NCBI GenBank assembly: GCA_003517945.1
Contig: DOZP01000039.1
Location: forward strand, 1 to 16,333
DNA: 16,333 bases
Source of the DNA: Porphyromonadaceae bacterium
Lineage (GTDB): Bacteria; Bacteroidota; Bacteroidia; Bacteroidales; Tannerellaceae
Direction: 5' to 3'
Part shown: in pieces, positions 7,904-15,965 of the stretch
How positions within the stretch are numbered: position 1 is the stretch's first letter
Layout of the letters: the number at the start of each line of letters is the position of its first letter
Program-made: the position numbers and the translations under genes
The notes under the pieces: generated by a model
The model's input: the letters and a program-made list of their open reading frames with translations, nothing else
Told to the model about the DNA's origin: nothing
The model's database searches: none

Positions 7904-9022
7904 TTATTTATCCTTATTAACAACAGCTCCGCGTATTTTATCTTCATTCCCGAGGCCTTCGGTCACTTCTATTTTGATACCGTCACTGAGGCCTGTTTTC
8001 ACAAAATGCTTTTCAAATACTTGTTTGGGATGTTCCTGTTTTAACAATTGTACGAAAGCCGAATCGCTACTAAATTCGATTGTACTTTCCGGTATAGTGA
8101 TGACATCTTCTACACGTTTGAGCACGATTTCCGCATTTGCACTGTAGCCTGCGCGGATAAAAACGCTGTCGGGTATTTTCACGGCTGCTTTTATTTCGAA
8201 CTGGATGGCTCCGTTTTTTTCTTCTCCTTTGGGCGCAACATATTCAAGTGTGGCGTCGAACGATTGGCTTTCCAGCGCACCGATTGTTAATTTTATATGC
8301 ATTCCTTCGCTGATACGGCCGATCTCCGTTTCGTCTACATAGCCTCTGAAAATCATGTCGTTCATATCTGCTACAGAGGCAATGGTCGTACCTTCGTTGA
8401 AATTGTTACTTTGTATGACCGAATTTCCTACTTTGACCGGAATATCCAATATCATGCCCGTAATCGTGCTGCGTATCTGTGTGGTGCTTGCCACCTTTGA
8501 ATTTTTAGCAATACCGTCGCGTACGATTTCGAGCGCGCTTTGGGCATTATCCGATTCTTCTTTGGCTTTGAGGTAATTGGATTTCGAAACATCATATTCT
8601 TCTGCAGTTATAATGCCTTGATTATACAGTTGCTCGTCACGTTTAAACGTGTTTTCCAACTGGCCGAAATTTATTTTTGCCACGTTGACACGCGACTCGG
8701 CGCTGTTGAGTTGAACCATTTCAGGTATAACTTTCACTTTCGCAATAATTTCTCCTGTCGTTATGCTTTGTCCGGCTTCTTTCAGCAACTCCGAGATAAT
8801 ACCTGAAATCTGCGGTTTGATAAGGATCTCATAACGCGGCTCTACATTTCCCGTTGCGACGGTTTTTGTTTCTATTGTTCCCGTTTCCGGACTGATAATT
8901 TCATACACGGTTTCTACCGGTTGCGCTTTTTTCCATAAGAAGAAAAATGTTCCTAAAACGGCCAATCCTACAAATGAAAGCAGGATGATTCGCATGATCT
9001 TTTTAAATAATCGATTTTTCAT
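7904..9022 (-). CDS. MacA/HlyD-like periplasmic adaptor subunit
   Basis: The 372-residue protein links an inner-membrane ABC transporter to TolC. A basic N-terminus (MKNRLFKK) is followed by one membrane segment (about 10-30). Next come a lipoyl/biotinyl-like half-motif (about 55-95, including 'ILIKPQISGIISELLKEAGQ'), a helical hairpin (about 100-170), the second lipoyl half ('ITGMILDIPVKVGNSV'), and a beta-barrel with a C-terminal membrane-proximal domain. Length and order fit MacA-type adaptors of ABC exporters, and the ATPase and permeases next door support ABC over RND pairing. It lies 54 bases after the second permease gene and 7 bases before the TolC start. Confidence 0.9.
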   Translation of the reverse strand: MKNRLFKKIMRIILLSFVGLAVLGTFFFLWKKAQPVETVYEIISPETGTIETKTVATGNVEPRYEILIKPQISGIISELLKEAGQSITTGEIIAKVKVIPEMVQLNSAESRVNVAKINFGQLENTFKRDEQLYNQGIITAEEYDVSKSNYLKAKEESDNAQSALEIVRDGIAKNSKVASTTQIRSTITGMILDIPVKVGNSVIQSNNFNEGTTIASVADMNDMIFRGYVDETEIGRISEGMHIKLTIGALESQSFDATLEYVAPKGEEKNGAIQFEIKAAVKIPDSVFIRAGYSANAEIVLKRVEDVITIPESTIEFSSDSAFVQLLKQEHPKQVFEKHFVKTGLSDGIKIEVTEGLGNEDKIRGAVVNKDK

Positions 9023-9076
9023 ACGTACTTTATTTTTATTTTATTATTATTTTCATGTGATTGTTCTTTTATTCTT

Positions 9077-10333
9077 TTATTCGTCGCGTATCGCGTCGAT
9101 TGCCTTGATTTGCATCGCTCTCCATGCCGGTATCAGCCCGGCGAGCAGTCCGCATATCAGCAGTATAACGGTTGCGGAAACTGCCGTGCTGATGTTTACT
9201 CCGGGATTAAGTATGGTAATCTTGTCGGGAGGTTGGGCCGCTAAAAGTCTGTCTACCACATCCAGCAGAAAGACTCCGCCGCTTAATCCGAGTAATCCGG
9301 CTAACGCGGTGAGTACCAGGCTTTCGCTCATAATCTGTGAGATGATATTCCACGGCTTTGCTCCGATGGCGCGGCGTACTCCGATTTCACGGGTTCTTTC
9401 TTTTACGGTAACCATCATAATATTACTGATGCCGATTATTCCGGCCAGTAATGTGCCGAGGCCTACCAGCCATACCAGGATATCTATTCCTGAAAAGAGG
9501 CTTTCGAACATACTGAATTGCGCTGCGATGTTAAGCACTCCTATTGCCTGCGGATCGGTTGGTGATATTTCGTTCTGGCTTTTCAACAGACCTTCTATTT
9601 CATCAATCATTTGTGGTATGGAATATCCCGGGAGCGCGCTGACACAAAGAAAATGGAGTATATCTCCCTGATTTAGCGTTTGTTGCATCGTGCTGAAAGG
9701 GAGAAATACCGATGATTCGGCGCGTCCGCCGATATTGACTCCGGAGGCTATTTGTTTCACAACCCCGACTACCTGATAATAAAGTCCGTTCACCCGGACG
9801 TATTTGCCGCACGGATCCTGATTTTTGAAAAGCTCTTCGCAAATTCTGGATCCGATCAGGCATACCTTACGCCTTTCCTGCATGTCAATTTCGTTTAACA
9901 GGCGGCCGAAATGCAGATCCTGCCTTTCGATTCTGAAATAGGCCGGATAGACTCCTTTTACGTTATAGGTTCCGGAAACCTGTCCGTATACGATATTCTT
10001 GTCCGAACGGTTGCCCCATATAACAGGCGATATGGCGTCAATCCCTTTTATTTCTTTTTGTATGGCCTCGACGTCGCGGTTACGCATATTCCAGTAGCGT
10101 CCTTTATTAAATCCCCGGTAGGGTTCACTCGTACGGTCAGCGAAGAAAAACAGGGAATTGGTAGCAAATCCGTCTACATTTTTAAACATGGCGTTTTTGA
10201 GTCCCGTACCTGATCCGAGCAGAATAACAAGCATGAGGATCCCCCAAAACACTCCGAAACAAGTGAGCAGGCTCCTTGTTTTATTCCGGGTGATTGTAAC
10301 CCATATTTCTATCCATCTGTCTGCGTCAAACAT
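9077..10333 (-). CDS. MacB-like ABC transporter permease (FtsX family), second copy
   Basis: The 418-residue permease has one N-terminal membrane segment (about 20-42, 'VFWGILMLVILLGSGTGL'), a large periplasmic MacB_PCD-type domain, and three C-terminal membrane segments. The FtsX-family signature 'VKERTREIGVRRAIGAKP' follows the second membrane segment. It is a diverged paralog of the permease encoded just upstream: both begin 'MFD', both keep 'EIW', 'NK.R..LT', a WGI-M-LV block and 'GLKN', and both end in a similar 'AI.AMR.E' tail (here AIDAIRDE). No ATPase domain is fused, so it depends on the separate ATPase gene. The two permeases probably form a heterodimer. MacB-type proteins work mechanically, pushing substrate from the periplasm through the adaptor and TolC. 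Confidence 0.9.
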   Translation of the reverse strand: MFDADRWIEIWVTITRNKTRSLLTCFGVFWGILMLVILLGSGTGLKNAMFKNVDGFATNSLFFFADRTSEPYRGFNKGRYWNMRNRDVEAIQKEIKGIDAISPVIWGNRSDKNIVYGQVSGTYNVKGVYPAYFRIERQDLHFGRLLNEIDMQERRKVCLIGSRICEELFKNQDPCGKYVRVNGLYYQVVGVVKQIASGVNIGGRAESSVFLPFSTMQQTLNQGDILHFLCVSALPGYSIPQMIDEIEGLLKSQNEISPTDPQAIGVLNIAAQFSMFESLFSGIDILVWLVGLGTLLAGIIGISNIMMVTVKERTREIGVRRAIGAKPWNIISQIMSESLVLTALAGLLGLSGGVFLLDVVDRLLAAQPPDKITILNPGVNISTAVSATVILLICGLLAGLIPAWRAMQIKAIDAIRDE

Positions 10334-10362
10334 ATTTATTTATTGTATTCTTTTCTTTTAAC

Positions 10363-11640
10363 TTACTCTGTTCTCATGGCTTCAATCGCTGAAATTTTTA
10401 CGGCTTTGCGCGCCGGAAAATAGCCGGCAAATACACCGGCGATAATCAGCAACACGGTTGAGGATATGGCAATGCCGAGACTCACTGTCGGATTGCGGAA
10501 CAGGGTCATGTCTTCACCCGGATTACCTCCGGCCGGCGCGTCGTTGGCGCCCGACAGGGTCATTATATAATCAATACCCTCTGTGAGGCCGATACCCGAA
10601 ACCATTCCGATATATCCGAATGCCGCTGTGATAAGAATGGATTCGAATATGATCAGCTTCAGGATAGACGAGGGTTTGGCTCCGATCGCTTTGCGTATAC
10701 CGATCTCGCGCGTGCGTTCGCGTACGGTCACCAACATGATGTTACTGACCCCGACGATTCCGGCCATCAACGTTCCTATGCCCACCACCCATATGAATAA
10801 TAAAATTCCGTTCGTCATGTTGCCGAACATCCGCATTTGGTTACTGGTATTCCACATACCGATGGCGGATGTATCCGTAGGGTCAAACATATGCCTTCTG
10901 GCTAGACTTTCACGCAGGCGCTGTTCAAACGCTTCGTTTTCTTCTTCCGAGGTTACGCCCTTGACCGTAAACGTCAGGTTGTAAAATCCGCTCCCTTTAT
11001 TATACAATAGTTGTGCGGTCGAAAACGGGATGTATGCGGGCGCATTATTACTCATATTTTTATCGTGGTATATGCCGACCACCTGAAACATAATATGCCC
11101 GCAACGTATATATTCGCCAAGCGGATTTTTATCGCGGAAAAGCACTTCCGCCATCCGTGGGCTTAATACAATCACCTTTCGTTTGTCACGTATGTCCATC
11201 TCATTGATAAAGCGTCCGTTACCCGGGTTAAACTGGACAAAGTTGATTTTTGCATGATCCGGAAAGACTCCGTTTGCTTCGCCTGTAAAGTATTCTTTGT
11301 CATACGTCAGGGTGTCACTGTGATTCACGGTCGCGGAAGCCAGGTCAACTTCCGGATGTTCTATTTTAAGCATGTAGTAATCTTCGTCTTTGAAGGAAAG
11401 TCGCCTGTTTGGCTGCATTCCTTTCCACGGTTTGGATGTCCAGCGGGGCCACATCTCAATGCGATTGTCGGCCATGTCGCGAAAATTGTACATTACGCCG
11501 TTTTTCAACCCGTTGCCGGCGCCTAACAGGACTACAAGCATAAAGATTCCCCATGCGACCGAAAAGCCGGTAAGGAAAGTACGAAGTTTGTTTTTTTTCA
11601 TCGTACTCCATATCTCGCGGAAGTTGTCAAAATCAAACAT
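10363..11640 (-). CDS. MacB-like ABC transporter permease (FtsX family), first copy
   Basis: The 425-residue permease has membrane segments at about 20-43, 279-305, 327-353 and 385-410. A MacB_PCD-like periplasmic domain lies between the first two, and 'VRERTREIGIRKAIGAKP' (306-323) is the cytoplasmic coupling segment that contacts the ATPase. The start is fixed by ATG 11640, which overlaps the last 8 bases of the ATPase gene, suggesting coupled translation. Its end is 29 bases before the second permease gene. A glycine- and proline-rich loop (about 364-378) between the last two membrane segments has no obvious match in the paralog. Confidence 0.9.
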   Translation of the reverse strand: MFDFDNFREIWSTMKKNKLRTFLTGFSVAWGIFMLVVLLGAGNGLKNGVMYNFRDMADNRIEMWPRWTSKPWKGMQPNRRLSFKDEDYYMLKIEHPEVDLASATVNHSDTLTYDKEYFTGEANGVFPDHAKINFVQFNPGNGRFINEMDIRDKRKVIVLSPRMAEVLFRDKNPLGEYIRCGHIMFQVVGIYHDKNMSNNAPAYIPFSTAQLLYNKGSGFYNLTFTVKGVTSEEENEAFEQRLRESLARRHMFDPTDTSAIGMWNTSNQMRMFGNMTNGILLFIWVVGIGTLMAGIVGVSNIMLVTVRERTREIGIRKAIGAKPSSILKLIIFESILITAAFGYIGMVSGIGLTEGIDYIMTLSGANDAPAGGNPGEDMTLFRNPTVSLGIAISSTVLLIIAGVFAGYFPARKAVKISAIEAMRTE

Positions 11641-12304
11641 AGTCTTTTTCTATCACTCCGTCTTTTACATGTATAATGCGATTAGTCGTCTCTGCAACGG
11701 ATTGTTCATGTGTTACGATAATCATAGACATTCCCTCCCGATTTACTTCACGCAGCAGTTCCATGACTTCAACCGTTGTCTTACTGTCGAGCGCGCCGGT
11801 CGGTTCGTCGGCCAGTATGACCTGCGGTTTTGCAATGAGTGCGCGCGCTATGGCGACGCGTTGCTTTTGTCCTCCGGACATTTCGCCCGGCATGTGGTTC
11901 GCCCAATCCTTTAGCCCGACTTTGTCTAAGTATTCTATCGCCATGGCATTCCGCTTTTTACGCGATATTCCCTGATAATAAAGAGGCAGCGCAACGTTTT
12001 CCATTGCGTTTTTAAATGAGATCAGGTTGAAGGATTGGAAAATAAATCCGATCATACGGTTACGTAACTCAGCGGCGCGGCTTTCACTTAAATCTTTTAT
12101 CAGTTGGTTATCCAGATAATATGTTCCGGAATCGTATGTGTCTAAAATGCCTAAAATGTTCAGTAATGTACTTTTTCCGGAGCCGGACGCTCCCATGATG
12201 GCAACCATTTCCCCTCGTTCTATATCCAGGTCAATCCCTTTCAAAACATGTAATGGCGCACCGTTATTGTAAGTCTTGTTGATGCCTCTGAGCTTGATAA
12301 TCAT
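11633..12304 (-). CDS. MacB/LolD-type ABC transporter ATP-binding protein
   Basis: The 223-residue ATPase powers the exporter encoded downstream. Motifs are complete: Walker A 'GASGSGKST' (38-46), Q-loop Q90, signature 'MSGGQ' (142-146), Walker B 'VILADE' (162-167), D-loop 'GALDS' (170-174) and switch histidine H199. Size and sequence fit the MacB/LolD/FtsE group of stand-alone ATPases that pair with FtsX-type permeases. The frame is open as far as 12550, but the extra 82 residues are lysine-rich, unlike any ATPase N-terminus, and would begin upstream of the likely promoter. The start at 12304 (MIIKLRGINKTY) gives the normal family length. It is the first gene of the operon. Confidence 0.93.
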   Translation of the reverse strand: MIIKLRGINKTYNNGAPLHVLKGIDLDIERGEMVAIMGASGSGKSTLLNILGILDTYDSGTYYLDNQLIKDLSESRAAELRNRMIGFIFQSFNLISFKNAMENVALPLYYQGISRKKRNAMAIEYLDKVGLKDWANHMPGEMSGGQKQRVAIARALIAKPQVILADEPTGALDSKTTVEVMELLREVNREGMSMIIVTHEQSVAETTNRIIHVKDGVIEKDYV

Positions 12305-12513
12305 CTGCTTTTTATGTTTATGGAAAACAAAATTTGTAAATTTGTCATCAGGTTTTGTTTTCAGTTTTTTTATTAGACGGTAAATTTCCGCTTTTGTTAC
12401 AGATAAGACAAGAATAAACGAATATTTTTTTTTCGTTTTGTTTTTTTTAACGCAAAGAAAGAGGGGCGAGGTTTCGTTATTTTTAATCAATTTAGTTAAA
12501 GATAACGTCGTCT

Positions 12514-12521
12514 CAAAGATA
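12514..12521 (-). promoter_or_regulatory. -7-like promoter box for the exporter operon
   Basis: Read on the - strand this is TATCTTTG, an exact match to TAnnTTTG. No TTTG lies 19-21 bases upstream; the place where a -33 box should begin is occupied by the palindrome at 12522-12541. Transcription from here would give a leader of about 200 bases before ATG 12304. The missing -33 element suggests a weak or activator-dependent promoter. Confidence 0.45.
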
Positions 12522-12541
12522 AAAATGAGTGAACTCATTTT
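12522..12541. promoter_or_regulatory. Perfect 9+9 palindrome, candidate operator
   Basis: Arms AAAATGAGT (12522-12530) and ACTCATTTT (12533-12541) are exact reverse complements around GA. The palindrome directly abuts the - strand -7 box and overlaps three bases of the -33 TTTG of the nnr promoter. That position is right for a dimeric regulator controlling one or both directions. No regulator gene is in the window. Confidence 0.5.
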
Positions 12542-12569
12542 GTATTTCACCCGGCTTACGTTATCTTTG
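12539..12569 (+). promoter_or_regulatory. Consensus Bacteroidetes promoter of the nnr gene
   Basis: TTTG at 12539-12542 and TATCTTTG at 12562-12569 are separated by 19 bases and fit the Bacteroidetes primary sigma factor consensus (TTTG, 19-21 bases, TAnnTTTG). Transcription would begin near 12574-12577, leaving a leader of only about 10-13 bases before ATG 12587. No Shine-Dalgarno-like sequence is seen, which is normal for the phylum. Confidence 0.7.
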
Positions 12570-12586
12570 TCACAAATTGACGTATT

Positions 12587-14131
12587 ATGAAGAAATTATT
12601 TGAAACATCAAAGATTAAGGAGCTGGATCAGTATACGATTGAAAATGAACCCATAGCTTCTATTGATCTGGTGGAACGTGCGGCATCTGTTTTTGTAAAT
12701 GAATTCAGCCGTCGGTATACTTCCCGTCAGAATCGTATTTATGTATTTGCAGGTCAGGGAAATAACGGAGCGGATGCGTTAGCCGTTTCACGTTTGTTGA
12801 CAGAGCAGGGGTATAATGTGTTCACCTACCTGATTAATCCGTCAAATATACTTTCACCGGATTGTGAAGAAAACAGGCGGCGGCTGAAAGAAACGGATAG
12901 TAAACAGTATGTGGAAGTCGTATCTTCATTTTCGCCTCCCGTGTTTGAGCCGCAGGATATTATCATTGACGGACTTTTCGGTTCGGGGCTTAACCGTCCG
13001 TTGGAGGGTGGATTTGCTAAAATTGTGGATTATATAAACCATTCGGAATCAACGGTTATATCTATTGATATGCCTTCCGGTTTATTCGGTGAGGATAATA
13101 AGGATAATAATCTGCAGTATATCATACAGGCTGATCTTACGCTTACTTTTGAATTTCCCAGATTGTCGTTTTTGTTACCCGAAAATACAGACTTTGTAGG
13201 GGAATGGAAAGCGCTTCCGATCGGTCTTCATCCCGATGCGTTGTTAAAAACAAAAACTCCCTACGGACTTATTACGGATGCCGATGTCGCTTCGTTGATG
13301 CATAAAAGGCACCGTTTTTCCCATAAAGGTGATTTCGGTCATGCTTTACTGATGGCGGGCAGTACAGGGAGAATGGGAGCGGCGGTATTAGCTGCCAGAA
13401 GTTGTATGCGCAGTGGTGTGGGATTACTTACCGTGCATCTTCCGGAAAAGGGTGAGCACATTATGCAGATATCGCTTCCGGAAGCGATGACGAGCGCGGA
13501 TAGAAATCCTGATTATATTGCGGAACTTCCTTTATTTTCCGACTATGATGCGATCGGGATAGGGCCGGGTATAGGTATCAATAATGAAACGGGGAGCGTG
13601 CTGAATAAGTTGTTTGAGGCCGGAGAACATAAGCCCATGGTGCTGGATGCCGATGCGTTGAATATGATTGCGGCAAACAGCGAGTTGTTTCATAAAATAC
13701 CGCAAGGTAGTGTAATCACTCCTCATCCGAAAGAATTTGACCGTTTGGCGGGTCCGAGTGATAATACATATGAAAGAATGCAGAAAGCGCGTTCTATAGC
13801 TGCCGAGCAGAAGATTTGTATTGTTCTGAAGGGGGGCAATACCGCGGTTTGTACGCCTGCGGGAAAAGTGTTTTTCAATACATCCGGTAATCCGGGCATG
13901 GCGACAGCAGGTAGCGGAGATGTGTTGACAGGTATTATTTTGGGTCTGCTGGCGCAGGGGTATAGTCCCGAAGAAGCATCGGTTATCGGGGTATATATAC
14001 ATGGAATCGCCGGAAATCTTGCTGCTGCAAACCTTTCGGAAGAGAGCCTGATTGCCGGCGATATAACAGTTATGTTAGGGAAAGCTTTTAAACAGATGCA
14101 CGATGATGATCTGTCGTATTTGTCCGATTAA
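12587..14131 (+). CDS. nnr: Bifunctional NAD(P)H-hydrate epimerase / ADP-dependent dehydratase
   Basis: The 514-residue enzyme repairs damaged NADH and NADPH hydrates. The N-terminal YjeF_N epimerase domain (about 1-215) interconverts R and S hydrates and shows 'GQGNNGADAL' (56-65) and 'DGLFGSGLNRPLEG' (128-141). The C-terminal ribokinase-like dehydratase domain (about 225-505) uses ADP to dehydrate the S form. It shows 'HKGDFGHALLMAGS' (246-259), 'DADALN' (354-359), 'ITPHPKEF' (377-384) and the catalytic 'GNPGMATAGSGDVLTG' (434-449). Both domains look complete and the length is normal for the fused form. It has its own promoter and very short leader. Its stop TAA (14129-14131) overlaps the stop of the convergent phosphosugar mutase gene. 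Confidence 0.95.
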   Translation: MKKLFETSKIKELDQYTIENEPIASIDLVERAASVFVNEFSRRYTSRQNRIYVFAGQGNNGADALAVSRLLTEQGYNVFTYLINPSNILSPDCEENRRRLKETDSKQYVEVVSSFSPPVFEPQDIIIDGLFGSGLNRPLEGGFAKIVDYINHSESTVISIDMPSGLFGEDNKDNNLQYIIQADLTLTFEFPRLSFLLPENTDFVGEWKALPIGLHPDALLKTKTPYGLITDADVASLMHKRHRFSHKGDFGHALLMAGSTGRMGAAVLAARSCMRSGVGLLTVHLPEKGEHIMQISLPEAMTSADRNPDYIAELPLFSDYDAIGIGPGIGINNETGSVLNKLFEAGEHKPMVLDADALNMIAANSELFHKIPQGSVITPHPKEFDRLAGPSDNTYERMQKARSIAAEQKICIVLKGGNTAVCTPAGKVFFNTSGNPGMATAGSGDVLTGIILGLLAQGYSPEEASVIGVYIHGIAGNLAAANLSEESLIAGDITVMLGKAFKQMHDDDLSYLSD

Positions 14132-15882
14132 TCGGCTATACCCAATGATTTTTTGATCTTTTCTATTTTTTCCGAAGCCGCTTTTTCCGAAGCCGGAATA
14201 TTTTCAACGGATCTGGTCGGCTCGTGTACCTCTATGTAGAACTTTATCTTCGGTTCTGTGCCCGAAGGGCGTATGGATATTTTGGTATTATCTTCCGTGT
14301 AATATTGGAGTACATTCGATGTGGTAGGCATATTCAATGAAAAATCTTCGTTGTCAATGAAACTGTGCCCTTTCAGGGATGCGTAGTCGTATGTCATGGT
14401 TACTTTCGAACCGGCAATCTCTTTCAACGGATTTTCACGGAAATTTTTCATCATCGCTTCTATTTCTTCCGCTCCGCTTTTTCCTTCCTTCACGACGGAA
14501 ATACCTGTTTCTTTCGAATATCCGTATTCCGCATAAACGCGATGTAGTAGCTGGAATAACGAAAGTCCCTGATCTTTGGCCCATGCCGTCATTTCAGCCA
14601 GCATACAGCAGGCGGAAACCGCATCCTTGTCACGTACAAAATCTTCGCAAAGGAAACCGTAACTTTCTTCGCCTCCGCCGATGTATGTTTTCTTTCCTTC
14701 GTTTTTGCGCATGATATCGGCGATCCACTTGAAACCGGTATAAACATCGTAGAATCCTACTTCATTTTTTTCTGCAATCGCACGGATCGTTTCCGTTGTG
14801 ACGATTGTCTTGACGATGTATTCTTGTCCGTTGAGTTTATCCAGTTCTTTCCAACGGGTGATCAGGTAATAAACGAACAGCAGCGCTGTTTGATTTCCAT
14901 TTAAAAGCACCCATTCGCCGTCGTTGTTTTTTACAGCCGCTCCTACACGGTCGGCATCCGGATCGGAAGCGAGAACCAGTTCCGCGTCCGTAGCTTTCGC
15001 TTTTTCTACAGCCATTGATATGGCAGCCGGTTCTTCCGGGTTCGGCGATATAACGGTTGGGAAATCTCCGCTGGTAATGTCTTGTTCCGGTACATTGATA
15101 ATGTTTGTAAATCCGAAACACCGCATAGCGGCCGGGATGATATGGACGCCCGTACCGTGTATCGGTGTGTAAACGATTTTCATATCGTGGTGACGGGCAA
15201 TAGCTTCCGGTGATAATGAGATCGTCTTCAGGTCGTTGATGTAGGCCTCGTCCATCTCTTTTCCGATGATTTCAATCAGGTTTTTATTTCCATTGAATCG
15301 AATTTCCGCTGCCGTACGTATTTTATTTACCTCGGCAATCGTATTTTTATCATGTGGGGCGATCATCTGCGCTCCGTCATTCCAGTAAGCTTTGTAACCA
15401 TTGTATTCTTTCGGATTGTGAGACGCGGTCAGGATAATACCGCTCTGACATCCCAACTTGCGTATAGCATATGATATTTCCGGTGTAGGCCGCAGATTCT
15501 CAAACAAATAGACCTTGATTCCGTTTGCGGAGAATATATCGGCGGATATTTCCGCATATTCGCGGCTGTTATTACGGCAGTCGTGCCCGATGACTACTTT
15601 TATTTCGGATAAATTAGCGAATTCTTTTTTCAGGTAGTTTGACAATCCCTGTGTTGCCGCGCCTACCGTATATTTATTGATACGGTTGGTACCTACTCCC
15701 ATAATGCCGCGCAATCCGCCTGTTCCGAATTCCAGATCTTTGTAGAACGATTCGATAAGGTCTGCCGGATCGGGGTTATCCAATAGAGCCTGCACCTGAT
15801 TGCGTGTCGCTTCATCGTAATCATCCCCTAACCATACTTGCGCTTTTTTTCTAACTTCTTCTATTAACTCTTTATTTTCCAT
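14128..15882 (-). CDS. Phosphoglucomutase/phosphomannomutase-family enzyme
   Basis: The 584-residue cytoplasmic enzyme moves phosphate between C1 and C6 of hexose phosphates. All four family motifs are present: phosphoserine loop 'TASHNP' (152-157, S154 phosphorylated), metal-binding 'DPDADR' (307-312), sugar-binding 'GGGEESYG' (402-409) and phosphate-binding 'RPSGTEPK' (538-545). 'GTGGLRG' (53-59) near the N-terminus and the length place it in the longer group of bacterial and archaeal-type phosphoglucomutase/phosphomannomutase enzymes (about 550-600 residues). Substrate preference cannot be told from sequence. It ends on the nnr stop and follows the peptidase-like gene by 83 bases, with its own likely -7 box. 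Confidence 0.95.
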   Translation of the reverse strand: MENKELIEEVRKKAQVWLGDDYDEATRNQVQALLDNPDPADLIESFYKDLEFGTGGLRGIMGVGTNRINKYTVGAATQGLSNYLKKEFANLSEIKVVIGHDCRNNSREYAEISADIFSANGIKVYLFENLRPTPEISYAIRKLGCQSGIILTASHNPKEYNGYKAYWNDGAQMIAPHDKNTIAEVNKIRTAAEIRFNGNKNLIEIIGKEMDEAYINDLKTISLSPEAIARHHDMKIVYTPIHGTGVHIIPAAMRCFGFTNIINVPEQDITSGDFPTVISPNPEEPAAISMAVEKAKATDAELVLASDPDADRVGAAVKNNDGEWVLLNGNQTALLFVYYLITRWKELDKLNGQEYIVKTIVTTETIRAIAEKNEVGFYDVYTGFKWIADIMRKNEGKKTYIGGGEESYGFLCEDFVRDKDAVSACCMLAEMTAWAKDQGLSLFQLLHRVYAEYGYSKETGISVVKEGKSGAEEIEAMMKNFRENPLKEIAGSKVTMTYDYASLKGHSFIDNEDFSLNMPTTSNVLQYYTEDNTKISIRPSGTEPKIKFYIEVHEPTRSVENIPASEKAASEKIEKIKKSLGIAD

Positions 15883-15917
15883 ATCTCAGATGTTATTATG
15901 ACTGTTGAAAAATTCCC

Positions 15918-15925
15918 CAAATGTA
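15918..15925 (-). promoter_or_regulatory. -7-like promoter box for the phosphosugar mutase gene
   Basis: On the - strand this reads TACATTTG, matching TAnnTTTG, 35 bases before the start codon. The nearest upstream TTTG-like word (CAAA on the + strand at 15953-15956) is 27 bases away, longer than the usual 19-21, so the -33 element is poor. Confidence 0.4.
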
Positions 15926-15965
15926 ATGAAAAATTAGTTACCGTGTATGCCGCAAAAAGTTAAAT

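Larger units (their letters stand above)
12498..12568. repeat. 11-bp inverted repeat enclosing the divergent promoter region
   Basis: AAAGATAACGT at 12498-12508 and its exact reverse complement ACGTTATCTTT at 12558-12568 flank 49 bases. The right arm contains most of the -7 box of the nnr promoter. The left arm reads, on the - strand, as a second -7-like word (TATCTTTA). The core TTATCTTT occurs three times here, twice toward the exporter operon (12498-12505 and 12515-12522) and once toward nnr (12561-12568). Confidence 0.55.
12305..12586. other. Divergent intergenic region between exporter operon and nnr
   Basis: This region separates the leftward exporter operon from the rightward NAD(P)H-hydrate repair gene. 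Its right third holds promoter elements for both directions and nested inverted repeats, listed separately. The rest (about 12305-12497) would be a long AT-rich leader for the exporter operon. In it, AAACGAA (12416-12422) and TTCGTTT (12432-12438) could form a weak 7-bp hairpin next to a T-run. No gene is seen here. Confidence 0.6.

Noticed and set aside
7897..7947. Longer start for the TolC-family gene
   Set aside because: It would overlap the adaptor gene by 44 bases and put 17 residues in front of a well-formed signal peptide.
8985..9671. 228-codon + strand ORF opposite the adaptor and permease genes
   Set aside because: It is antisense to two clear genes and its Ile/Ser-rich translation matches no family, consistent with a shadow of the permease coding strand.
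12416..12438. AAACGAA/TTCGTTT hairpin followed by a T-run, as a rho-independent terminator
   Set aside because: The stem has only two GC pairs, and on the + strand no gene ends before it, so a terminator role is not supported.
12305..12550. N-terminal extension of the ATPase ORF (82 extra residues)
   Set aside because: The extension is lysine-rich with no ABC homology, begins upstream of the likely promoter, and the start at 12304 gives the normal family length.
13532..14002. 156-codon antisense ORF inside nnr
   Set aside because: It lies entirely within a well-supported conserved gene, and its translation has no recognisable domain, so it is a frame shadow.
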